From Glycomyces luteolus (GTDB lineage: Bacteria > Actinomycetota > Actinomycetes > Mycobacteriales > Micromonosporaceae): DNA of 64,000 nt. Within the stretch, counting starts at the first letter, position 1, and every line of letters begins with the position of its first letter. Positions 44,668-54,829 of the stretch are shown piece by piece. A program made the position numbers and the translations under genes. The notes below the pieces were generated by a model. That model searched no databases and was not told where the DNA came from. It saw nothing but the letters and a program-made list of their open reading frames with translations. The stretch is taken from assembly GCF_027622875.1 (NCBI RefSeq), contig NZ_JAPZVP010000018.1, positions 1 to 64,000 on the forward strand. The letters run 5' to 3'.

Positions 44668-46410
44668 TTAGGAGGCGGTGGTGAAGTAGACCTGCGAGAA
44701 GTCCTCCCGCGTGAGCGGGGAGACGTCCGGCGGGTACACGTTGGGAGCGAACGCGATCGACGGCGGCGAGGACGAGATCGGCAGGCCCGGCAGCTCTTCC
44801 ATCACGGCCTCGTTCGCGGCCTTCCACAGTTCGACGCGCTTGGCCTCGTCGGGCTCGGTGTTCGCCGCGGCGATCGAGTCGAAGACCTCGGGGTTGTTGA
44901 AGCCCCATTCGGTGGACTCGGTGGCGAACCAGGTGCCGAGGAAGTTGTACGGGTCGGCGAAGTCGCCGGTCCAGCCGAGCAGGTACAGCGGGCATTCGCC
45001 GGAGCGGGTGGTCGGGATGTAGTCGACCCACGTGATCGGCTTGGCCTCCACCGTGACTCCCGCGTTCTGCAGGTCGGAGGAGATCATGTCGAAGATGTCC
45101 TTCGGCGCCGGCATGTACGGCCGGGTGACGTCGGTCGGGTAGCAGAAGGTGATGGTGAGGTCTTCCGCGCCCGCGTCGGCGAGCATCTGCTTGGCCTTCT
45201 CGGCGTCGTAGTCGTAGGTGGCGACGTCCTCGGAGTAGCCCTCGAGGCTCGGCGGGATGAACTGCGTGGCGACCATGCCGCCGGCCGGGAGCACCGAGTT
45301 GACGATGCGTTCGCGGTCGATGGCGTAGGAGAGGGCCTCGCGGACGGCGTGGTCATCGAGCGGCGAGTGGCTCTGCGTGTACGCGAGGTACAGCAGGTTG
45401 AAGACGCCGCGGACGGGGACCTGGTAGCCGGCCTCGATGAGCGCCTGCGCGTCGGCGGGGGCGGCGAGGTCGTAGCCGTGGATGTCCCCGGCTTCGAGGG
45501 CCTGGCGGCGGGCGGTCTCGTCGGAGATGGTCTTGAAGATGACCGTCTTGACCTTGGCGGGCTCGCCGAAGTAGTCGTCGTTGCGGGTGAGGACGACCTC
45601 CTGCGAGCTGTGGTCCCAGTTCTCGAGCTTGTAGGGCCCGGTGCCGGCGAGGGTGCCGACGGTCTGGGTGTACTCCGGCAGCGGCGAGTCGGCCGTGGGG
45701 ATCGCGGCGTCGGCGACGGCGTCGATCGAGGCCGGGCTGATGATCGAGAGCGATTCGAGGGTGAACGCGCCCGGGAAGCTGGAGGTGTACTTGCTCAGGC
45801 TGATGGTCGCGTCGAGGCCGTCTGCGGTGCAGCCCTTGTAGATCGACTCGGTCTCGATGCCCATGGCCGGGTCGTTCTCGGCGAAGCCGCCGAACACCGA
45901 CGAGTAGTAGTAGGTGAAGTTCGGGGACTGGTAGCCGCCCTTGAAGTTCGCCCAGCGCTCGAAGTTCTTGCACACGGCGGCGCCGTCGAGGACTTCACCG
46001 TCGTGGAAGGTCACGCCCTCGCGCAGGTGGAACGTCCACTCCGTGCCTTCCTCGTTCTGCTCGTAGGACTCTGCGAGACCGGGGACGGTGTCGGTGCAGT
46101 CGGCGTCGAGGAGCGTGTCGAAGACCTGGCGGTTGACGCGGAAGGTCTCGCCGTCGGAGGCGAGGATCGGGTCCAGGCTGGTCGGGTCGCCGGGGGTGCC
46201 GAAGACGAACGGCTGCGATTCGTTCGCGGCCGTGTCCGCGGCCGGTTCGCCGTCGGTGCGCTCAGGGCACGAGAAGTCGAAGTCCTCGGCGGTGTCGGCG
46301 TCGCCGCCGGCGTCGCCGTCGGATCCACAGGCGGTGAACAGGCCCAATGCCATTGCGGCGCCTGCCGCTGCGGCCAAGGCGCGCCTGGTTGGGGAAGGTG
46401 GCGTACGCAT
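44668..46410 (-). CDS. Peptide/dipeptide-binding lipoprotein (SBP family 5)
   Basis: This 580-residue extracellular lipoprotein is the receptor of the peptide importer. The signal region (RRALAAAAGAAMALGLF) ends in a lipobox-like TAC near residue 28. The family 5 domain shows LDPILASDGETFRVNRQVFD and GTEWTFHLREGVTFHDGE. ATG 46410 is chosen because AGGTGAG lies upstream; an in-frame GTG four codons earlier overlaps that site. Relatives bind di- or oligopeptides; the ligand here is unknown. It is the first gene of the operon. Confidence 0.93.
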   Translation of the reverse strand: MRTPPSPTRRALAAAAGAAMALGLFTACGSDGDAGGDADTAEDFDFSCPERTDGEPAADTAANESQPFVFGTPGDPTSLDPILASDGETFRVNRQVFDTLLDADCTDTVPGLAESYEQNEEGTEWTFHLREGVTFHDGEVLDGAAVCKNFERWANFKGGYQSPNFTYYYSSVFGGFAENDPAMGIETESIYKGCTADGLDATISLSKYTSSFPGAFTLESLSIISPASIDAVADAAIPTADSPLPEYTQTVGTLAGTGPYKLENWDHSSQEVVLTRNDDYFGEPAKVKTVIFKTISDETARRQALEAGDIHGYDLAAPADAQALIEAGYQVPVRGVFNLLYLAYTQSHSPLDDHAVREALSYAIDRERIVNSVLPAGGMVATQFIPPSLEGYSEDVATYDYDAEKAKQMLADAGAEDLTITFCYPTDVTRPYMPAPKDIFDMISSDLQNAGVTVEAKPITWVDYIPTTRSGECPLYLLGWTGDFADPYNFLGTWFATESTEWGFNNPEVFDSIAAANTEPDEAKRVELWKAANEAVMEELPGLPISSSPPSIAFAPNVYPPDVSPLTREDFSQVYFTTAS

Positions 46411-46583
46411 AGGTTGTCTCACCTGTCGTCGTTGGGTATTCGGAGGTAGAGACAGCCTAAGTCCAGGTGAGTTACACCACTGTTAAGCGTTATGTGATCG
46501 TGACCGTTTCGGCGAATATTGTTACCCAAATCGTAAGGATCGCACCGAAGTGCATTCCGTTGCGGCACAAGGGAACTGAAAAT

Positions 46584-46602
46584 CGGCGCGCCTGAGGCGC
46601 CG
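46584..46602 (-). terminator. Terminator after recR
   Basis: CGGCGC and GCGCCG flank a 7-nt loop, and the minus strand continues ATTTTC. It lies 60 bp after the recR stop and closes the dnaX-ybaB-recR unit. Confidence 0.6.
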
Positions 46603-46661
46603 TCACGGAAAAGAATCCTGTCAATTACAGTCCGCAGTGCCCCAACGGATCCGGGTTCGCG

Positions 46662-47258
46662 CTAGTCGACGTCCCGGCGGCCCGAGAACGCCCGGCCGAG
46701 CGTCACCTCGTCCGCGTACTCGAGGTCGCCGCCGACGGGCAGCCCGCTCGCGAGCCGGGTCACCTTGAACCCCATGGGTTTGATGAGCATCGCCAGGTAC
46801 GTGGCGGTCGCCTCACCCTCCGTGTTCGGGTCCGTGGCGAGGATGAGCTCTTTGGTCTCTCCTGATTGGAGGCGGATCATGAGCTGGCGGATCCGCAGGT
46901 CGTCCGGGCCGATGCCCTCGAGCGGATTGATCGCACCGCCGAGCACGTGGTACCGGCCGCGGAACTCGCCGGTGCGCTCGATCGCCAGCACGTCCTTGGG
47001 CTCCTCGACCACGCAGATGAGCGCCTCGGACCGGCGCGGGTCGCGGCAGATGCCGCACTGCTCCGCCTCGGTCACGTTCCCGCAGATCTCGCAGAAGCGG
47101 ACCTGGGCCTTGACGCGCTCGAGCGCCGACGTCAGGCGCTCGACGTCCGCGCTCTCGGAGGCGAGCAGGTGGAAGGCGAGCCGCTGGGCGCTCTTCGGCC
47201 CGATGCCCGGGAGCTGCCCCAGCTCTTCGATGAGGTCGCCCAAAGCCCCGTCGTACAA
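46662..47258 (-). CDS. recR: Recombination protein RecR
   Basis: This 198-residue protein helps load RecA at gaps with RecO and RecF. It has the helix-hairpin-helix start [17 protein letters not shown], the four-cysteine zinc finger ([16 protein letters not shown], near residues 57-72) and the Toprim domain ([17 protein letters not shown]). Length is normal. It follows the ybaB gene by about 80 bp, in the widely conserved dnaX-ybaB-recR order. Confidence 0.97.
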   Translation of the reverse strand: MYDGALGDLIEELGQLPGIGPKSAQRLAFHLLASESADVERLTSALERVKAQVRFCEICGNVTEAEQCGICRDPRRSEALICVVEEPKDVLAIERTGEFRGRYHVLGGAINPLEGIGPDDLRIRQLMIRLQSGETKELILATDPNTEGEATATYLAMLIKPMGFKVTRLASGLPVGGDLEYADEVTLGRAFSGRRDVD

Positions 47259-47337
47259 GGATCTCTCTTTTCCTGCGGCTCGTTCACGGTCAGTGCGGTG
47301 GTGGCGCGGTCGCGCCGAAGGGTTGCGGCCCTGAGAC

Positions 47338-47682
47338 TTACATGCCGGGGAGGCCGAGGCCGCCCGACATGCCGCCGAGGGCGTCGCCGAACGGGCCCAT
47401 CTTCTCGGCCGCCAGGCGCTTGGCGTCAGTGTTGGCGGCCTGGACCGCGGCGAGGATGAGGTCCTCGAGGGTCTCGACGTCCTCGGGGTCGACGGCCTTC
47501 GGGTCGATCTTGACGCCCTTCAGCTCGCCGTCGCCGCTGACCGTGGCGCTCACGAGTCCGCCCCCGGCCGAAGCCGTGACCTCGGACTCGGCCAGCTCGG
47601 CCTGGGCCTGCATCATGTCGGCCTGCATCTGCTGCGCCTGCTGCAGCATCTTCTGCAGGTCGCCTCCTGCGAACATGTCCAT
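47338..47682 (-). CDS. Nucleoid-associated protein YbaB/EbfC
   Basis: This 114-residue protein has the YbaB fold: a Gln/Met-rich N-terminal helix ([19 protein letters not shown]), [22 protein letters not shown] as the central sheet and a C-terminal helix with [16 protein letters not shown]. It binds DNA as a dimer and sits between dnaX and recR as in most bacteria. ATG 47682 follows GGAGGAG at four bases; a second ATG two codons later is possible. Confidence 0.93.
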   Translation of the reverse strand: MDMFAGGDLQKMLQQAQQMQADMMQAQAELAESEVTASAGGGLVSATVSGDGELKGVKIDPKAVDPEDVETLEDLILAAVQAANTDAKRLAAEKMGPFGDALGGMSGGLGLPGM

Positions 47683-47806
47683 GTCACTCCTCCGGCTCCG
47701 GGTCTCCCAGGTGTCCCGCCAGCCTAACCGCCCGACCCGACACACCGCCCCCAAGCCGCCGGGGGCACCGGATCGAGCCACACCGGCTCCGCGAGGAGTT
47801 CCGGGG

Positions 47807-49816
47807 CTAGACGCCGATCTTCTTGGCGCCGAAGGCGGTGGTCAGGAGTTTCACGGCCTGCTCTTCGCTGGTGCCGAAGCCGCCGGGGGCGACCGGGTCG
47901 TCGGGGCTCGGTTCGTCGTAGTCGTCCGCCGGGGGCTCCTCGAAGGACTCCGCGGCGGGCGCGGGGGCCTGGCGGGACGGGACGGTCTGCGGCCGCGCAC
48001 TGGGTGCGGCGGGCGCGGGGGTTCTGGGCGCCGGACTAGGCGCCGCTCCCGTCCCCGCTTTTGGGAGGCTCGCTGCCTCCCCCACCTCGCACCGGATCTT
48101 CCAGCTGCCGCCGAGCACCTCGTTGAAGACGCCCACGACGATGCCGTACGCGGGTTCCTTCTGCAGGTTCTCGGCGTGGAAGGCGTGCTTGAACGCGAGC
48201 ACCACCTCTTTGTCGGTGGCGTCCGCGATCGTCGCGTCCTGCAGCAGCGCCGCGGTGGTGCGCTTCTTGTCCTTGACCGCCATCATGATCCGGTCCCACT
48301 GGCGCCGGATCGACGCCGCGGTCACGCCGCCGCCGTCGTACGCGGGCTCGTAGGCCGGGGCCGCCGGTTCGGCCGCCGGGACGGGTTCGGCGTCGGCACG
48401 GGTGTCGGCGGCCCAGTCGTCAGCGGGGGCCGCGACCGGTTCCGGCGCGGCCGTCGGCTGCGGCGGGTTCGCTTGCGGGGCTTCGTCTTCCCAGGGCGGG
48501 ACGGCGGCCGCCTGGCTCGGCGGGGCGGGTGCGGCGGTCGCCGGGGCCGGCGCGGCTTCGGCTGCCGGGGTCGGCGCGGGGACTTCGGCGGACCGCGCCA
48601 GCGCGGCGCGCGCCGCTGCGGCGCCGCTCGGGGCTTCGCGTGCGGCGAACGCGGCTCCGGCCGCGCGCTGCTCGAGGGTCTCGAGGCGCTGCGTGAGTCC
48701 GGCCATCGATTCGTCCGAACCGGGCAGGATCGCGCGGACGCAGGCGAGTTCGAGGAGGAGGCGCGGGGCGGTGGCGCCGCGCATGCCTGCGAGCCCGGCG
48801 GCGATGACCTCGGCCATGCGGGTGAGCGTGGAGGTGCCCATGCGGGTGGCCTGGCTGGTCATCTTGGCGAGCTGGTCGGCGGGCGCGTCGACGAGGCCCG
48901 AGGAGCCCGCGTCGGGAACCTGGTGGAGGACGATGAGGTCGCGGAGGCGTTCGAGGAGGTCGCCCGCGAAGCGCCGGGGGTCGTGGCCGCCCTCGACGAC
49001 GCGTTCGACCACTTCCATGACGGCGCGGCCGTCGGCGGCGGCGAAGGCCTCGCACATCTCGTCGAGGAGTCCCGCGTCGGTGACGCCGAGGAGCCCGGCG
49101 GCCCTTTCATAGGTGACGCCTTCGGGTCCGGCCCCGGCGATGAGCTGGTCGAGGACGGAGAGGGTGTCGCGGGCGGAACCGCCGCCGGCGCGGACGACGA
49201 GGGGGAGCACGTCGTCGGCGACGTTCGCGCCCTCTTCGTCGCAGAGCTTGCGGCAGAGCTCGCGCATGGCGGGCGGGGCGATGAGCCGGAACGGGTAGTG
49301 GTGGGTGCGCGAGCGGATGGTCGGGAGGACCTTGTCCGGTTCGGTGGTCGCGAAGATGAAGAGGACGTACTCGGGGGGTTCTTCGACGAGTTTGAGGAGG
49401 GCGTTGAAGCCCGCGGCGGTGACCATGTGGGCTTCGTCGATGATGTAGATCTTGAACCGCGAGTCGACGGGGGCGAAGACGGCGCGTTCGCGCAGTTCAC
49501 GGGCGTCGTCGACACCGCCGTGGCTGGCGGCGTCGATCTCGATGACGTCGACCGAGCCGTGCCCGTCGGCGGCGAGCGCCTTGCAGGAGCGGCACTCGCC
49601 GCAGGGCTCGGGGGTGGGGCCCTGGGCGCAGTTGAGGGAGCGGGCGAGGATGCGGGCCGAGGAGGTCTTGCCGCAGCCGCGGGGTCCGGAGAAGAGGTAG
49701 GCGTGGTTGAGGCGCCCGGCGCGGATGGCGTTGATGAGCGGCTCGGTGACGTGCTCTTGGCCTACGACCTCGGCGAAGGTCTGCGGCCGGTATTTGCGGT
49801 ACAGCGCGAGTGCCAC
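47807..49816 (-). CDS. dnaX: DNA polymerase III subunits gamma and tau
   Basis: This 669-residue clamp-loader subunit has Walker [10 protein letters not shown] near residue 45, a zinc module (CGECRSC near residue 80), a DEAH box (IIDEAHMVT) and the polymerase III gamma/tau C-terminal part. Between about residue 380 and 530 it is a long Ala/Pro-rich linker. A folded region ([20 protein letters not shown] and following) and an acidic tail end it. GTG 49816 follows CAGGAGGATGAC, a strong site, and gives the usual start [19 protein letters not shown]. No obvious gamma-specific frameshift site was searched for in detail. Confidence 0.96.
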   Translation of the reverse strand: MALALYRKYRPQTFAEVVGQEHVTEPLINAIRAGRLNHAYLFSGPRGCGKTSSARILARSLNCAQGPTPEPCGECRSCKALAADGHGSVDVIEIDAASHGGVDDARELRERAVFAPVDSRFKIYIIDEAHMVTAAGFNALLKLVEEPPEYVLFIFATTEPDKVLPTIRSRTHHYPFRLIAPPAMRELCRKLCDEEGANVADDVLPLVVRAGGGSARDTLSVLDQLIAGAGPEGVTYERAAGLLGVTDAGLLDEMCEAFAAADGRAVMEVVERVVEGGHDPRRFAGDLLERLRDLIVLHQVPDAGSSGLVDAPADQLAKMTSQATRMGTSTLTRMAEVIAAGLAGMRGATAPRLLLELACVRAILPGSDESMAGLTQRLETLEQRAAGAAFAAREAPSGAAAARAALARSAEVPAPTPAAEAAPAPATAAPAPPSQAAAVPPWEDEAPQANPPQPTAAPEPVAAPADDWAADTRADAEPVPAAEPAAPAYEPAYDGGGVTAASIRRQWDRIMMAVKDKKRTTAALLQDATIADATDKEVVLAFKHAFHAENLQKEPAYGIVVGVFNEVLGGSWKIRCEVGEAASLPKAGTGAAPSPAPRTPAPAAPSARPQTVPSRQAPAPAAESFEEPPADDYDEPSPDDPVAPGGFGTSEEQAVKLLTTAFGAKKIGV

Positions 49817-50023
49817 GTCATCCTCCTGCTGGCCGGGGCTCTTCCGTTCCTGCCAGGGTACGGCCTGGGTCCGACATCCGGCGGCGCGACCGGTGGAGTT
49901 GGTGCGGGCGGCACAGCGGGGGCCGCCGGGTGACGTCCGGTGTCGCGAACTCACCGATTTCGGGCGTCGGAGGGGTGGCCTCGCTCACGTGCAAGCGGTA
50001 TCCTCTAACGTACCAACGCATTT

Positions 50024-50031
50024 AAACGTTT
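50024..50031 (+). promoter_or_regulatory. AAACGTTT palindrome before the esterase gene
   Basis: AAACGTTT lies in an A/T-rich stretch directly before the Shine-Dalgarno AAGGAG (50038-50043). LacI-family regulators often bind A/T-flanked palindromes centred on CG, so this could be a sugar-responsive operator of the secreted esterase gene. The regulator is not in the window. Confidence 0.4.
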
Positions 50032-50050
50032 CAATTTAAGGAGTTCCCCC

Positions 50051-51529
50051 TTGCGCACTCCCGCTCCACCCCGCCAGAGGCGAAGCCTGACGCGATGGCT
50101 CGCCGCGGCCGTCGTCACCGTCTGCACCGCCGCGGGCCTCACCGCCTTCACCGCCGCTCCGGCCGCCGCCGTCGAGACCAACACCTGGTACCGGATCGTC
50201 AACGACTACTCCGGCCTCGCCGTCAGCATCGAGGGCGGTTCCACCACCGCGGGCGCGAAATCCGTGCTCGCCACCGCATCCAGTGCCACGAACCAGCAGT
50301 TCCGCTTCGTGGACTCCGGCGGCGGCTACTACCGGATCCAAGCCCGGCACTCGAATCAGGTACTCGACGTCTACGCCAAGTCCACCGCCAACGGCGCCGA
50401 CATCGTCCAGTGGTCCGACAACAACGGCACCAACCAGCAGTGGCAGGTCAACACCCAGTCCGACGGCAGCGTCGAACTCGTGAACCGCAACTCCGGCAAG
50501 GCCCTCGACAACTGGGAGCGGGCCACCAGCGCGGGCAGCCGCGTCTCGCAGTACACCCGGAACAACGAAGAGACGCAGCACTGGAAGCTCGTGCCGGTCG
50601 GCTCGACCGGCGCGTCCGGGAACGGCTCCCTCACCGACGCGAACGTCCAGTTCTACGGGCGCTGGGACCGGGACAACGCCACCTGGTACCAGATGGGCTG
50701 GGCCGGCGGCTACGTCGAGACCGCCTTCAGCGGCTCCTCGATCGGCGTGAAACTCCGGAACACCATCGACATGTGGTACTCGATCGACGGCGGCGCCGAG
50801 ACGTGGATGCGCGCGGTCTCGGGCAACGTCACCGTCAGGAGCGGCCTCAGCGGCACCCACACGATCCGCATCGGCTTCCGCGAGCGCGCCGGCTCCTACA
50901 CCGGCGACCCGTCCTTCGGCGGCTTCATCCTCGCCTCCGGCGGCGCGACCAGCTCCACGGTGCGCCCGGACAAGCACATCGAGTTCATCGGCGACTCGAT
51001 CACCGTCGGCCAGCCGAACGCGAACCGTCCCTTCTCGACGTACGCGTGGAACTCGGCCGAAGCGCTCGGCGCCTCACACATGCAGGTCGCCGAGGGCGGC
51101 GCGTGCGTCTCGACCACCGACTGCCGCGGCATGGTCGACTGGTTCCTGCGCACCACCAACCAGGACGCCAACGACATGTGGGAGTTCAACACCTACGAGA
51201 CCGACCTGGTCGTCATCAACCTGGGCACCAACAACAAGGTGTCGGCCGCGCAGTTCCAGGCCGACTACATCCTGCTGCTGCAACGGGTCCGCCAGTCGTA
51301 CCCGAACGCGGAGATCCTCGCGATGGGGGTCTTCCGCGAGCGGCTGCTCACGGAGGTCCAGAACGCCGTCGCCAACCGCAACAACGCGGGTGACTCGAAG
51401 GTCCACTACGTCGACACCCGCGGCTGGGTCGACCCGGCCACCGACACCAGCGACAACGTGCACCCCCACGACGCCGGCCACGCGAAGATCGCGGGCCTGC
51501 TGACGCCGATCCTCGACCGGTACATCTAG
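50051..51529 (+). CDS. Secreted ricin-lectin/CE2-like SGNH esterase
   Basis: This 492-residue secreted protein has a signal peptide (SLTRWLAAAVVTVCTAAGLT, cleavage after APAAA near residue 39), a ricin-type beta-trefoil lectin domain (about residues 42-190, with three repeats including NQQFRF, NQQWQV and TQHWKL), a jelly-roll-like middle domain (FYGRWDRDNATWYQMGW) and a C-terminal SGNH hydrolase domain. The catalytic Ser is in FIGDSITVG near residue 317, the oxyanion Asn is in NLGTNN, and Asp-His are in DNVHPHDAGH. This layout fits carbohydrate esterase family 2, which removes acetyl groups from xylan. TTG 50051 follows AAGGAG at seven bases. Confidence 0.88.
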   Translation: MRTPAPPRQRRSLTRWLAAAVVTVCTAAGLTAFTAAPAAAVETNTWYRIVNDYSGLAVSIEGGSTTAGAKSVLATASSATNQQFRFVDSGGGYYRIQARHSNQVLDVYAKSTANGADIVQWSDNNGTNQQWQVNTQSDGSVELVNRNSGKALDNWERATSAGSRVSQYTRNNEETQHWKLVPVGSTGASGNGSLTDANVQFYGRWDRDNATWYQMGWAGGYVETAFSGSSIGVKLRNTIDMWYSIDGGAETWMRAVSGNVTVRSGLSGTHTIRIGFRERAGSYTGDPSFGGFILASGGATSSTVRPDKHIEFIGDSITVGQPNANRPFSTYAWNSAEALGASHMQVAEGGACVSTTDCRGMVDWFLRTTNQDANDMWEFNTYETDLVVINLGTNNKVSAAQFQADYILLLQRVRQSYPNAEILAMGVFRERLLTEVQNAVANRNNAGDSKVHYVDTRGWVDPATDTSDNVHPHDAGHAKIAGLLTPILDRYI

Positions 51530-51546
51530 GAACGCCGGCAAGACGT

Positions 51547-51574
51547 GGTGCCCGGCTCGGTCGAGCCGGGCACC
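51547..51574. terminator. Bidirectional terminator between esterase and exporter genes
   Basis: A perfect 12-bp stem (GGTGCCCGGCTC with GAGCCGGGCACC) and a 4-nt loop lies 17 bp after the esterase stop, and the converging permease ends 13 bp further on. TGTTTCC follows on the plus strand. Confidence 0.8.
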
Positions 51575-51587
51575 GCTGTTTCCATTC

Positions 51588-53039
51588 CTATTGGGCCGCA
51601 AGGGCTTCCGTCGGCGCGAGCCGGGACGCCCGGATCGCCGGGTAGAGCCCCGCGGCCGCGCCGATGAACAGCGTCGCCCCCACACCGCCCGCGCTCGCCC
51701 AGTACGGCACCACCGCGGGCCAGCCCTGCGAAGACGCGTACCCCGCGGTCACCACGGTGCCGATGAGCACCCCGCCCAGGCCGCCCAGTGCACTGAGCAG
51801 CAGCGACTCCGCGAGGAACTGCGTCCGGATCTGGCCCCGCGTCGCACCGAGCGACCGCCGCAACCCGATCTCGCTGCGCCGCTCCAGCACCGAGATCACC
51901 ATCGTGTTCGCGACCCCGACCCCGCCGACGAGCAGCGCCACCGCGCCGAGCCCCAGCAGCATCCCGGTGAACGCGCTGTCCACGGCCTGCTGCGCCTCGA
52001 GGGCGTCAGAGGGACGCGACACCGACATCTCATCGGGCGCCGAGGGGTCGGCGGTCGCGGCCAGAACGTTCGCCACGTCGAGCACGTACGCGTCCTCAGC
52101 GCGGGTGTACACCGTGGTCGCGTGTCCGTCGAACCCGAGATACGCCGCCGCCGACTCCCAGCCGATGAGCGCCGTCAAGTCGAGCTCCGGAGCGAGCACC
52201 ACCGGCTCGAGGACTCCCGCGACCGAGAACCACTGCCCTCCAATGTAGATGTCGACACCCGCGCCCGTGATCCCCAACTGCTCGGCGGCGCTCGCACCGA
52301 GCACCACCGCCGGGTACTGGGACGTAGCCTCGTTCAGCCACACCCCGTCCGCGAGGTCCGCGCCCACGGTGTCGAGCATCGCGAGCTCGGCCGCGCACAC
52401 GGTCATCCCGCCGCTCTGCCCCTCGGGAATCCGGTCGTTGCGGTACACGTTCGCATCCGGCACCTGCCCGACCGCCGCGACCTGCGTGACCGGCGCGATC
52501 CGGCCGATCATCGACACCGCCTCGTACGGCAGCACCCCGACCTCGCCGCTCATCATCGACGTGCCCGGCGAGACCGTCAGCAGGTTCGTGCCGAGCGCGG
52601 CCAGCTGCCGGTCGAGCTCGGCCCGGCTCGACGACGAGATCCCGACGACCGCGATCATCGCCGCGATCCCGATCGCGATCCCCAACGCCGACAACCAGGC
52701 CCGCAAAGGCCGGGTCCGCAGGCCGGTGGCCCCGACCCTGAGCACGTCCCCCGGCCGCATCCTGGCAGCCCGCAGCGACTTCGCCGAAGGCTCCGCCGGA
52801 CCGGGCGGCCGCAGCGACCGCATCCGACGAGCACCCTTCGGCGGCTTCGCGGGCGCTCGGGTCGCAGCCGGGCCTGTGTCAGGCTCCGGCACAGGTGCCG
52901 TCGCGGCGGTGCTCTGCGCCGACCCGGTCGGGCCACCCGTCGACGCTGTGTCCGGTCGCCGCGCGGAGGTCGGCGGGGGCGGCCAGCTGACCGGCGGCGG
53001 CCCTTCGCCGCGCCCGGAACCTCCTGGAGGCGTGTCCAT
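51588..53039 (-). CDS. MacB-type ABC permease
   Basis: This 483-residue permease has a long Pro/Ala-rich N-terminus of about 100 residues, a first helix (RAWLSALGIAIGIAAMIAVV), an extracytoplasmic MacB-like domain (about residues 140-340) and a C-terminal FtsX block (LLGLGAVALLVGGVGVANTM, then ERRSEIGLRRSLGATRGQIR). It has the four-helix layout of MacB permeases. The long N-terminal tail is unusual for MacB-like permeases. It adjoins its ATPase gene with no gap and belongs to a tripartite exporter with the adaptor at 53741. Confidence 0.9.
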   Translation of the reverse strand: MDTPPGGSGRGEGPPPVSWPPPPTSARRPDTASTGGPTGSAQSTAATAPVPEPDTGPAATRAPAKPPKGARRMRSLRPPGPAEPSAKSLRAARMRPGDVLRVGATGLRTRPLRAWLSALGIAIGIAAMIAVVGISSSSRAELDRQLAALGTNLLTVSPGTSMMSGEVGVLPYEAVSMIGRIAPVTQVAAVGQVPDANVYRNDRIPEGQSGGMTVCAAELAMLDTVGADLADGVWLNEATSQYPAVVLGASAAEQLGITGAGVDIYIGGQWFSVAGVLEPVVLAPELDLTALIGWESAAAYLGFDGHATTVYTRAEDAYVLDVANVLAATADPSAPDEMSVSRPSDALEAQQAVDSAFTGMLLGLGAVALLVGGVGVANTMVISVLERRSEIGLRRSLGATRGQIRTQFLAESLLLSALGGLGGVLIGTVVTAGYASSQGWPAVVPYWASAGGVGATLFIGAAAGLYPAIRASRLAPTEALAAQ

Positions 53040-53744
53040 TCAGACCACCTCCCCGTCCCGCATCGCGACCTGCCGCGGCAGCGACCCCGCGATGTCCTGG
53101 TCATGCGTGATCACCACCACGGTGGTACCGGCCTCATGCAACTCGTGCAGCAGCGCCATCACACCCGAACCGGACACCGAATCGAGATTCCCGGTCGGCT
53201 CGTCCGCCAGCAGCACCGCCGGCCCACCCACGATCGCCCGCGCCACCGCCACCCGCTGCCGCTCACCGCCCGAGAGCTCGTTCGGCAAGTGGTCCAGGCG
53301 ATGCGCCAGCCCGACCTTCTCCAAAGCCTCGGCGGCACGCGCCCGCCGATCCGGTCCGCGCCGCCCGGAATAGAGCAGCCCGTCAGCGACATTGTCGAGC
53401 ACCTGCTGCCCCACCGCCAGATGGAACTGCTGGAACACGAACCCGATCCTGGTGGCGCGCAGCGCCGACAACTGCTTGTCGCGCAACCGCGCCACATCGA
53501 ACCCGTCGATCCGCACCGTGCCCTCGCTCGGCCGGTCGAGCGTCCCGATCAGATGCAGCATCGTCGACTTCCCCGAACCCGACGGGCCGACGATCGCGCA
53601 CATCTCCCCCGCGTCGATCCGCAGCGAGACGCCGCGCAGCGCCCGCACCCCGCCCGGATACGTCTTCGAGACCCCCTCGAGTTCGACCACCGGCCGCGGC
53701 CCGGCGGGCGCACCCGCCTCGGCCGCCCCGGCCAGCGCGCTCAT
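53040..53744 (-). CDS. MacB/LolD-type ABC ATP-binding protein
   Basis: This 234-residue ATPase has Walker [10 protein letters not shown] near residue 54, Q-loop GFVFQQFHL, signature LSGGERQR and Walker [14 protein letters not shown], the full set for LolD/MacB ATPases. It overlaps the adaptor gene by four bases and ends where the permease begins, so all three proteins are made together. The first 17 residues are an Ala/Gly/Pro-rich tail. Confidence 0.94.
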   Translation of the reverse strand: MSALAGAAEAGAPAGPRPVVELEGVSKTYPGGVRALRGVSLRIDAGEMCAIVGPSGSGKSTMLHLIGTLDRPSEGTVRIDGFDVARLRDKQLSALRATRIGFVFQQFHLAVGQQVLDNVADGLLYSGRRGPDRRARAAEALEKVGLAHRLDHLPNELSGGERQRVAVARAIVGGPAVLLADEPTGNLDSVSGSGVMALLHELHEAGTTVVVITHDQDIAGSLPRQVAMRDGEVV

Positions 53745-54829
53745 GACGGCACCACCACGGCCATGCCCGCCTCCAGGCCCTCGCCGCTCACTTCCACAGA
53801 GCCGTCGGCGAACAGGCCCGTGTCGACAGCGATCACCTCCGTGGTGTCGCCGTTCGCGATCTCGAGGCCGTACCCGCCCTCGCCGAGGCCCAGCAAGGCC
53901 TCGACCGGGACCGTGAGCACGTCCTCGGCGGTGTCACCGGCGAACCCGACGTCCACCGCGGCCTGGTCGAGCCCGTCGAACACCGCCGGGTCGTCCGCGG
54001 CCACCGTCACCTCCAGATACGTGGTCGACTCGGTGCCGCTCTGCGTGTCCTCCTCGCTCACCAGGGTCGCCGAGTCCGCGATCGTCCCGGTCGACTCGGT
54101 GCCGTCGGGGAGGGTGATCGCGACGGCCTCGCCGACGGTGACCAGGGCCTGGTCCTCCAGCTCGACCTCCACCGTGACGACCTTGTCGAGACCCGTGTAG
54201 TCCAGGACGGGCGAGCCCGGCTGAGCCGGATCCCCCAGCTCGACTCCCACCGCGTCGATCCGCACTGCACTTGGGGCGTAGGCGATCTGACCGAGTTCGA
54301 CCATGCCGGTCTCGGTCAGGCCGAGATCGTCCTGCCACTCCTCCACCGCCTCGGCGGTCGCATCCGTGTACTCATCGTCCACAGTGAACCCTTCATAGCC
54401 GAGCTTCGACAGGTTCTTCTCGAACTGCTCCACATCGGCGCCCTCAGCGCCCGGCGTCAGGGACCGGTAGGCCGGCAGGCTCCCGTACAGGAGCGTCACC
54501 GGCTTGTCGTCGACCGCGAACAGCTCACCGCCGCGCTCGATCACGTCCCCCGCCTTCGGCAGAGCCGTATACGTGCCGCTGAGCAGGCAGTCGAGCCCGA
54601 TCACCTCGCCGTAGCCGAGATCGCCGGAGACGGTGACGGTCTCGGTGAGCGTCTGCCGCACCACCTCGGCGGTCGCCGGAGTCTCCTGCGCCGCACCGGC
54701 TTCGGCCTCCTCGAAGAACGTGCGCGGATCGAACCCGAGCGCGGCCGCGGTCGCACCGGCGGCCGCGACCACGACGGCCGTCACGGCCACGACCTTCCCG
54801 GCACCGCCCTTGCGGCGCTTGCGGGACAT
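53741..54829 (-). CDS. Exporter adaptor protein with peptidoglycan-binding domain
   Basis: This 362-residue protein has a basic N-terminus, one membrane anchor ([20 protein letters not shown]) and a HlyD/MacA-like extracytoplasmic part. A peptidoglycan-binding-1-like domain ([16 protein letters not shown] to [11 protein letters not shown], about residues 130-175) is inserted where Gram-negative adaptors carry a coiled coil. That suits a Gram-positive cell, where the adaptor would contact the wall. [20 protein letters not shown] and [19 protein letters not shown] are the beta-barrel parts. ATG 54829 shares a base with the preceding stop. Confidence 0.87.
   Translation of the reverse strand: MSRKRRKGGAGKVVAVTAVVVAAAGATAAALGFDPRTFFEEAEAGAAQETPATAEVVRQTLTETVTVSGDLGYGEVIGLDCLLSGTYTALPKAGDVIERGGELFAVDDKPVTLLYGSLPAYRSLTPGAEGADVEQFEKNLSKLGYEGFTVDDEYTDATAEAVEEWQDDLGLTETGMVELGQIAYAPSAVRIDAVGVELGDPAQPGSPVLDYTGLDKVVTVEVELEDQALVTVGEAVAITLPDGTESTGTIADSATLVSEEDTQSGTESTTYLEVTVAADDPAVFDGLDQAAVDVGFAGDTAEDVLTVPVEALLGLGEGGYGLEIANGDTTEVIAVDTGLFADGSVEVSGEGLEAGMAVVVPS

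Noticed and set aside
47342-49933. 863-residue plus-strand open frame opposite dnaX and ybaB
   Set aside because: It is the antisense of two recognised genes, with low-complexity composition and no domain.
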